11,178 nt of DNA from Myxococcales bacterium UBA1203 (GTDB taxonomy: Bacteria; Myxococcota; Myxococcia; Myxococcales; UBA5297): NCBI GenBank assembly GCA_002309695.1, contig DBXV01000007.1, forward strand, positions 1-11,178. The letters run 5' to 3'. The position numbers and the translations under genes are program-made. Shown here in pieces: positions 6,659 to 11,178 of this stretch (the first letter of the stretch is position 1; the number at the start of each line of letters is the position of its first letter). The notes beneath the pieces are model-generated. The model was not told where the DNA came from. It saw nothing but the letters and a program-made list of their open reading frames with translations, and did no database searches.

Positions 6659-7154
6659 GCCAGCACTTTTGGATTCCCAACAGACTGGCGCCTGTCATCA
6701 TGCCTGCCAGCCATGTTTTGGTGAACAGAATCGGTACAACGGCAAGTAAAAAAGCGCGGGAAATCCAAAACTCAACATTCTGAGGAAATTCAAACTCCAG
6801 AGGAAACAGCAAAGTTCTTCTGAGAGGAAGGCGGGGCGGGCGCATCACCATATAGAGAATACATGAGAAATACCCCGCGGCATAGCCCAGAAGCGCACCC
6901 ATGCCCAATGCCCGGCGCAGCGGCAGAGGATTCGCTGTATGCACGTTTATTATAAAAAGAACACAAAAAGATGCCCACAAAAAAGCGAGCAGGTAAGCAT
7001 AATACATGAAGTCGTCAACGCCATTGAACAGGGGCTTAAATCTGTCGCCAATACCAAAATGAAGAATCAGAATTGAAAGAGCGCTGATGATCAAAATGCC
7101 GGAAATGCAGAATATAAATTGACCAATGGGAACGATGCTTTTGCGGGAATTCAT
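6627..7154 (-). CDS. Small integral membrane protein, four predicted helices, unknown
   Basis: This 175-residue protein has hydrophobic segments at about 11-33, 49-71, 82-104 and 131-160 and a basic C-terminus (HRRKSSN). It resembles the next gene in length and helix count, so the two may be distant paralogues or partners; this is inference. The start codon directly follows an in-frame TAA. A short 30-codon reading frame (7247-7155) ends at that TAA but has no ribosome site and is not called. No promoter was found in the 157-base gap to the ankyrin gene, so read-through transcription from that gene is the simplest model. Confidence 0.75.
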   Translation of the reverse strand: MNSRKSIVPIGQFIFCISGILIISALSILILHFGIGDRFKPLFNGVDDFMYYAYLLAFLWASFCVLFIINVHTANPLPLRRALGMGALLGYAAGYFSCILYMVMRPPRLPLRRTLLFPLEFEFPQNVEFWISRAFLLAVVPILFTKTWLAGMMTGASLLGIQKCWHAYHRRKSSN

Positions 7155-7311
7155 TTAGTGACTCGTGGGGGAACTGCAAAGCAGTGGGCTCAGCTGAATC
7201 ATTTTCTGGCAAAGGCCGCGAAATTCGGGTTCCATTTTGTCATTCATTCGCACAGAGGACAAATAAATATCCCAGTTAATGCTTTTTTCCCGAACCTATG
7301 GGAGGGGGTAT

Positions 7312-9969
7312 TTATGAATCCGGCTCCTCTTTCGTCGCTCCTGCGCTTCTGAGTTCCTGTGCGACCTTTTCGTGGCTGTGGAGCCTTGCCAGGCTCAAGG
7401 CCGTGTGGCCGTGCAGTCCCTCGACATGGATGTCGGCTCCGGCAGCGAGAAGGATTTTGACCGCATCCAGCTGGCCATTGGAGGCGGCGATCATCAATGC
7501 GGTGGAACCCTGGTTGGTGCGGTGATTTATCTCGGCTCCGGCGCTGATCAGCATATTCATGATGCGAATTTTGCCCTCCTCCGCCGCAATCATCAGCGGG
7601 CTCCAGCCGTCATTTAAGCAGATGTTCACCTTCGCGCCCGAATCCAGGAGGAGCTGGGCCAGTTCGAGTTGGTCGCGCTTGCATGCCCACAGAAGAGCCG
7701 TCGCGCCGGTGCTGTCCTGGGCATTGACATCCGCCCCCGCACCGATGAGGAGTTTTGCCGCTTTCAGGTGGTCTGATGAATTAACATCCGTTGATTTTAA
7801 TATACTGTCCTCCCGAATGTTAATTTCAAATATATTGTCCCCATTGATATTTATCTGAAATCCCGGGGCAAATGCCAGCCAGATCAGAGCTGTCATGCCG
7901 TTTGAGTTTCGGCTGTTGAGAGGGAACTTCGCGTCGATCAGCGCTTTCAGAATATTCATATTTCCCTGTGCGGCGGCCCTGAGCAGCAGAGCGGTATTTT
8001 TTCCGGCGTCATTGACGTCCGCACCAGCCTGGATGAGCTCGGTGACAATATCCTCGAATCCTCTGATGACGGCGACCTGCAGCGCTGTGACGTCATATCT
8101 GGCAGCGGCGTTCACCTTGGCGCCTGCCCGAATGAGTTCATGGACGATATGCCGTTTTCCCAGAAAAGAGGCCAATATCAGAGCCGTCATTCCATTGGAA
8201 CTGTCTGTGGCATTGACGTCGGCTCCGGCATGAATGAGAAATTTTATCATTTCTTCATTTACGGTATGGGTGATCAGTGAGTTTTCCAGAAGTTCCAGAA
8301 GCACTGAATGGCCTGTTTCGGATTTCGCGCCGATGTCCGCACCTGCATCGATGAGAGCGCGCACCACATCCAGATGATCTTTGGAGGCCGCCGCCATCAA
8401 GGCTGTTTTTCCGAGTTTGTTCTGGGCATTGACGTCGGCTCCGGCCTCTATGAGCAGCCGGACTGCCTCTAGATCTCCCTTTAATGACACAGTCATCAGA
8501 GTATTTGTTCCGTGCTCTTCGGCGGCGTTCACATTGGCGCCTGCCTTGATCAGCGCTTTGATAATGGGCAGGTGAATTTTATTCGCCGATGACGCCGCCG
8601 CGATCATTGCCGTGATGCCATGGCTGTTTGCGGCGTTGACATCGCCTCCCGCGTCGATGATCGCCTGGACGATTTCTGTGCATCCGTGATTCGCAGCGAT
8701 GACTATCCCTGGAATTTGCTCAATTCTGCCGTCATCATATTTTGTGCTGATGGCGCTGTTCACGTCTGCGCCGAGTGAAATTATATAGCGGAAGCCTATG
8801 ATTTCATTATGGCCAATATAATAAGAAAACAGCTTTTTGAGTTGTTTCTCCCGCTGGATAATAACGTAATCGACGTCATCTGACGAGGACAGATCATAGG
8901 CCGTTTTGCCCGCGTTGTCTTTGAGGCTGAGATTAGCTTCGGCGCAGAAGAGCATATTTACCATTTTCGACTTGCCCGCGGCGCTTGCGGCCATGAGGGG
9001 CGTCCGGCCGGATTTCGAACGGCCATTGACATCGGCACCGGCGTCAAGGAGCGCACGGAAGGCTTTTATGCGTTCCAGCCGCGAAGCCATTCCCAGAGGC
9101 GTCTCTCCGCTGTCGCCGCGATTATTTGTCGCGTCGTCTTCTTCTGCAGCGGCATTGACATCCGCTCCAGCGGCACACAGGCGGCGGATTTCCTCCGCAG
9201 AATCGTTTTTGACCGCCGCGAAGAGCTCTTGATTCAGCTGCTTCCTCCGGGATTCCGCGTCTGCCCAGGAGCTGGTTTTCAGTTCAGAATTTATTTCAGA
9301 TTTCAGCTCTGACTTCGGTTCTGGCTTTGGCTCTGATTTCAATTCTGATTTTGGCTCAGCCTTCGATTCAGATTTCAGTTCAGATTTCAATTCTGACTTT
9401 TGCTCTGCCTTCAACTCAGGTTTTGATTCTGATTTTTGCTCTGGTTTCAATTCTGACTTCAATTCCGCCTTTGGTTCTGATTTCAATTTTGACAAGCGAT
9501 TATGGACTGTTTCTGTTATGGCCTCAGTAAATAAAGCCATGAATAAAATCCGTTTAAGCGAAATATCGGTCGTCAGATCAAAAGCGAGTTTTCCGTCTTT
9601 ATTTCTGATAGTGGTATCTGCCCGTGCCTGCAGGAGTATTGTCAACAGTTCCACATTATTTTGGAAACTCGCCGCCATGAGTGCCGTCCAGCCGGAATTG
9701 TCGGCCGCATTGATCTTTGCGCCTTTTCGAATAAGGGCTTTCACGACGTCGGTCAGTTCCATTTTGACCGCCAGCATCAGCACCGTCTGTCCATCCCCGT
9801 CGACAGCGTTGGGATCGCCCCATTTTCGGACGACCGTCAGGGCGAGCTGGGAAAATCGCATCTTTATCAAGACAAGCATCAGCTGATTTTGAAGCGTCAG
9901 CGACATGTTAAAAATACAAAAAACAACGAAACAGATAATGAACACAATCAACAGAAGTTCCAGGCCCAT
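7312..9969 (-). CDS. Membrane-anchored ankyrin-repeat protein with tetrapeptide-repeat linker
   Basis: This large scaffold of 885 residues probably binds other proteins. An N-terminal hydrophobic helix (about 3-20) looks like an uncleaved anchor or signal. Two to three ankyrin repeats (about 57-150) follow, then a 68-residue low-complexity linker (163-230) of 17 K-[SAP]-E-x tetrapeptides. About 17 more ankyrin repeats run to the C-terminus, many with the TALMAA helix and AGADVNA turn consensus. Spacing is disturbed at about 352-380 and by an insertion at about 700-735. No enzymatic domain was found. Start 9969 is supported by AAGGAGGG (9984-9977), seven bases upstream, and by the promoter at 10046-10018. 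The two membrane-protein genes follow on the same strand. Ankyrin proteins serve as effectors, scaffolds or inhibitors in bacteria; the role here is open. Confidence 0.9.
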   Translation of the reverse strand: MGLELLLIVFIICFVVFCIFNMSLTLQNQLMLVLIKMRFSQLALTVVRKWGDPNAVDGDGQTVLMLAVKMELTDVVKALIRKGAKINAADNSGWTALMAASFQNNVELLTILLQARADTTIRNKDGKLAFDLTTDISLKRILFMALFTEAITETVHNRLSKLKSEPKAELKSELKPEQKSESKPELKAEQKSELKSELKSESKAEPKSELKSEPKPEPKSELKSEINSELKTSSWADAESRRKQLNQELFAAVKNDSAEEIRRLCAAGADVNAAAEEDDATNNRGDSGETPLGMASRLERIKAFRALLDAGADVNGRSKSGRTPLMAASAAGKSKMVNMLFCAEANLSLKDNAGKTAYDLSSSDDVDYVIIQREKQLKKLFSYYIGHNEIIGFRYIISLGADVNSAISTKYDDGRIEQIPGIVIAANHGCTEIVQAIIDAGGDVNAANSHGITAMIAAASSANKIHLPIIKALIKAGANVNAAEEHGTNTLMTVSLKGDLEAVRLLIEAGADVNAQNKLGKTALMAAASKDHLDVVRALIDAGADIGAKSETGHSVLLELLENSLITHTVNEEMIKFLIHAGADVNATDSSNGMTALILASFLGKRHIVHELIRAGAKVNAAARYDVTALQVAVIRGFEDIVTELIQAGADVNDAGKNTALLLRAAAQGNMNILKALIDAKFPLNSRNSNGMTALIWLAFAPGFQININGDNIFEINIREDSILKSTDVNSSDHLKAAKLLIGAGADVNAQDSTGATALLWACKRDQLELAQLLLDSGAKVNICLNDGWSPLMIAAEEGKIRIMNMLISAGAEINHRTNQGSTALMIAASNGQLDAVKILLAAGADIHVEGLHGHTALSLARLHSHEKVAQELRSAGATKEEPDS
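9280..9483 (-). repeat. 12-bp-period coding minisatellite (17 K-[SAP]-E-x units)
   Basis: Seventeen imperfect 12-base units encode tetrapeptides such as KSEL, KSEP, KAEL, KPEQ and KSES (the sixteenth reads NSEL). The period is a multiple of three, so gain or loss of units keeps the reading frame. The product is a highly charged, probably extended or helical spacer between the N-terminal anchor/ankyrin part and the main ankyrin array. Confidence 0.9.
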
Positions 9970-10017
9970 GATATATCCCTCCTTGAAGGGTAGAGGTGTT
10001 GGTCATGCTGCGACATA

Positions 10018-10046
10018 TGCATAACTACACATGGAACATCTGTCAA
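10018..10046 (-). promoter_or_regulatory. Sigma-70 promoter of the ankyrin gene
   Basis: On the minus strand a perfect TTGACA (10046-10041), a 17-base spacer and TATGCA (10023-10018) lie about 50 bases before the start codon. The TTGACA contains the stop codon of a doubtful 55-codon reading frame upstream. Confidence 0.65.
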
Positions 10047-10210
10047 CACAGTTGAAGACAAAAAATTACATGAAAGAGCTGATTTTGTTTTTTCCTGCGT
10101 AAAGACGTCGGTTTTCCCTCTGAAATCCGTCCGAGAAAATGTCGCAGCGCTCCGGCTTCGGTTCTCGCCCAGATATTCATCCCAAAGTCAGGGAAAATTA
10201 GCCATCTCAT
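10043..10210 (-). CDS. Doubtful 55-residue reading frame
   Basis: I do not recognise this product. It starts at ATG 10210 with GAGGGG five bases upstream, and its ATG overlaps (ATGA) the stop of a 24-codon frame at 10281-10207. The predicted product begins MRWLIFPDFGMNIW and ends in a basic Gln/Cys-bearing tail, with no domain or signal peptide. A good ribosome site and the ATGA overlap are the only points in its favour; chance is at least as likely. Confidence 0.2.
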   Translation of the reverse strand: MRWLIFPDFGMNIWARTEAGALRHFLGRISEGKPTSLRRKKQNQLFHVIFCLQLC

Positions 10211-10415
10211 GACAGCCCCTCAGCTTTGGGCACCTCAGCCCTCAACATCAGGACGTTGGAGCCGGTGTTTGCCGTGCGCATGTTTGATGAGCTGCAAAAG
10301 GTCGCCGTTTCGGTGGCAGCAGCGCTGCTCGCATTCCTTAAGGTGCAGCGCGAAAGCCGCCGCGCGCAGCCGTTAGCCGGGCAACCTTGGCAAAACTTTC
10401 AGAACAATCTCATAT
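10047..10415. other. Intergenic segment without a convincing gene
   Basis: This stretch lies between the ankyrin promoter and the next terminator. It contains the doubtful minus-strand frames noted separately and a plus-strand frame (TTG 10226 or ATG 10280) that stops at 10417, right at the terminator. That plus frame has no ribosome site and no recognisable domain. The segment could be a decayed gene, a non-coding RNA or a repeat. It has no tRNA, tmRNA, RNase P or SRP RNA signature that I can recognise. Confidence 0.4.
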
Positions 10416-10452
10416 AAAAAAGCCTCTCCCCTTTTCGAGAGAGGCCTTTTGT
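10416..10452. terminator. Bidirectional intrinsic terminator
   Basis: AAAAAGCCTCTC and GAGAGGCCTTTT form a stem with one bulged base around a C/T-rich loop, with A on the left and T on the right. It lies downstream of the BatE-like gene and the epimerase remnant on the minus strand. It would also stop any plus-strand transcript from 10047-10415. Confidence 0.8.
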
Positions 10453-10503
10453 AAAAAATATGAAAAGACGTTTGTTTAAAAAAGGCAGTGCATATTTCCT
10501 ACA

Positions 10504-10569
10504 TCATCCACTGGTCAGCGTAGGCTTGAATCCCAGTTTCTCTTTAATTTTCGTTGTATCAAATACAAA
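10504..10569 (-). pseudogene. Possible C-terminal remnant of an NAD-dependent sugar epimerase
   Basis: A 21-codon open stretch with no start codon, bounded by TAG upstream and TGA at its end, encodes FDTTKIKEKLGFKPTLTS. This resembles the segment near the C-terminus of extended short-chain dehydrogenase/epimerase proteins (D-T/N-S/T-K/R-[IL]-[RK]-E-LGF-P). No Rossmann-fold part is present nearby; the BatE-like gene ends 19 bases upstream. The short length makes a chance match possible. Confidence 0.3.
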
Positions 10570-10588
10570 CTATCCCCTCATCTCGCCG

Positions 10589-11178
10589 CTATTTCCTGAT
10601 TGCCGCCGGCGCATTTCCCTTAATTTTTGCCAGCCCCTGGGCGGACACCCACCCCTGGAGCCCATTGCTCAGGCGAATGCGCTGAAAACCGGATTCCTGA
10701 TCGGTGATTTGAACTTTAAGTCCCTCATGAATTTCAAATCCCGCCCGGAAACCATTGCCCGGCCCCTCGCGGACCGGGAGAACGTCGGCCAGAACCACGG
10801 CATCCTGTTCATGGTCGGCGGCCCACAGGTGACAGGCCACGATGGCGGCGGTCGGCAGAGAAAGAATAAGGAGCGTCACGCCCGTAAACAGGAGCGGCGC
10901 GGCGTGATTTTCGGCCGCCCGGCGCAGGAATACCAGAGCCCAGCCCAGGAGCCAGAGTGAGAGGAAGACCACTGTCCACACATCCGCGCGGGTATTCTGA
11001 ACTATCTGGGAGGTGACAGAGGAAACCGCATCACCGCTGCCCGCATCTGCCTCTTCGGGCGCGTCTTTCAGCAGGTCTACGCGGTATTTCCGCGCGATGG
11101 CCAGATTGGCCAGGATGTCCGGGTCATCGGGGGCCATGCGCAGCGCCCGCTCCAGATAGAGAATGGCGGGCCCCAGCC
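10589..11178 (-). CDS. BatE-like protein: TPR, two membrane helices, SH3-like domain (5' part off window)
   Basis: The frame is open to the window edge. The bases beyond ATG 11137 encode LGPAILYLERALR, which joins MAPDDPDILANLAIARK to make a tetratricopeptide repeat, so 11137 is not the start. After the TPR come an acidic linker, two membrane helices (VWTVVFLSLWLLGWALVFL and a second of about 23 residues separated by a short charged loop) and a C-terminal bacterial SH3-like domain (AVVLADVLPVREGPG to GWVSAQGLAKI). TPR, paired helices and SH3 in this order are typical of BatE-type proteins, which accompany BatA/B/D and MoxR in Bat operons. The function of that system is poorly defined; aerotolerance and stress roles have been proposed. 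Neighbouring Bat genes, if present, lie off the right edge. It is the last intact gene of its transcript. Confidence 0.8.
   Translation of the reverse strand, partial: LGPAILYLERALRMAPDDPDILANLAIARKYRVDLLKDAPEEADAGSGDAVSSVTSQIVQNTRADVWTVVFLSLWLLGWALVFLRRAAENHAAPLLFTGVTLLILSLPTAAIVACHLWAADHEQDAVVLADVLPVREGPGNGFRAGFEIHEGLKVQITDQESGFQRIRLSNGLQGWVSAQGLAKIKGNAPAAIRK

Noticed and set aside
7160..7200. Possible fourth, degenerate copy of the palindromic repeat (GGGGGAACTGC context)
   Set aside because: Only a few bases match and the hairpin pairing is not kept.
9280..9483. Regular repeats considered as a CRISPR array
   Set aside because: The units are 12 bases, contiguous, in frame and coding, with no spacers.
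10226..10417. 63-codon plus-strand frame ending at the terminator
   Set aside because: It starts with TTG, has no ribosome site and no recognisable domain; an ATG at 10280 is no better supported.
10460..10960. 166-codon plus-strand frame
   Set aside because: It is antisense to the BatE-like gene and the epimerase remnant, with no signal of its own.

Overview
The window comes from a moderately GC-rich Gram-negative bacterium. It encodes an exported YafK-type L,D-transpeptidase, a probable surface lipoprotein with EGF-like and FISUMP modules, and the end of a BatE-like TPR/SH3 membrane protein. FISUMP domains are best known from Fibrobacter and Bacteroidetes, and BatE-like proteins from Bacteroidetes and other didermal lineages. 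A gut or anaerobe-associated member of such a lineage, or a myxococcal/deltaproteobacterial relative, fits, but the sequence does not settle the taxon.

Layout. 1-203 holds three copies, one cut by the window edge, of a palindromic dispersed repeat in mixed orientation. 367-2103 (+) is the lipoprotein gene; its reading frame crosses an eleven-G tract. A bidirectional terminator at 2127-2170 separates it from the convergent tandem-AAA ATPase gene 4598-2241 (-). That ATPase is preceded by a long leader (about 390 nt) with a 5' stem-loop and five 11-bp-type direct repeats, driven by a near-consensus promoter with an A/T-rich upstream tract. The divergent L,D-transpeptidase gene (5258-6121, +) has a leader built like that of the lipoprotein gene: a -35-like box, a GCCGGA/TCCGGC hairpin with a T run, then a G-rich ribosome site. 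It converges on a minus-strand cluster made of a membrane-anchored ankyrin-repeat protein (9969-7312) and two overlapping genes for unknown four-helix membrane proteins (7154-6627 and 6658-6137). The segment 10047-10415 has no convincing gene. A terminator at 10416-10452, a short epimerase-like remnant (10569-10504) and the 3' part of the BatE-like gene (off the right edge to 10589) close the window.

Working together. No defence, CRISPR, integrase or RNA gene was recognised. The common theme is the envelope: a surface lipoprotein, a periplasmic peptidoglycan enzyme, a membrane-tethered ankyrin scaffold with two small integral membrane proteins, and a Bat-type membrane protein. The ankyrin protein and its two membrane neighbours are the best candidate for an undescribed module, by gene order only. 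The regulatory leaders of the AAA, lipoprotein and L,D-transpeptidase genes are the most unusual non-coding structure.
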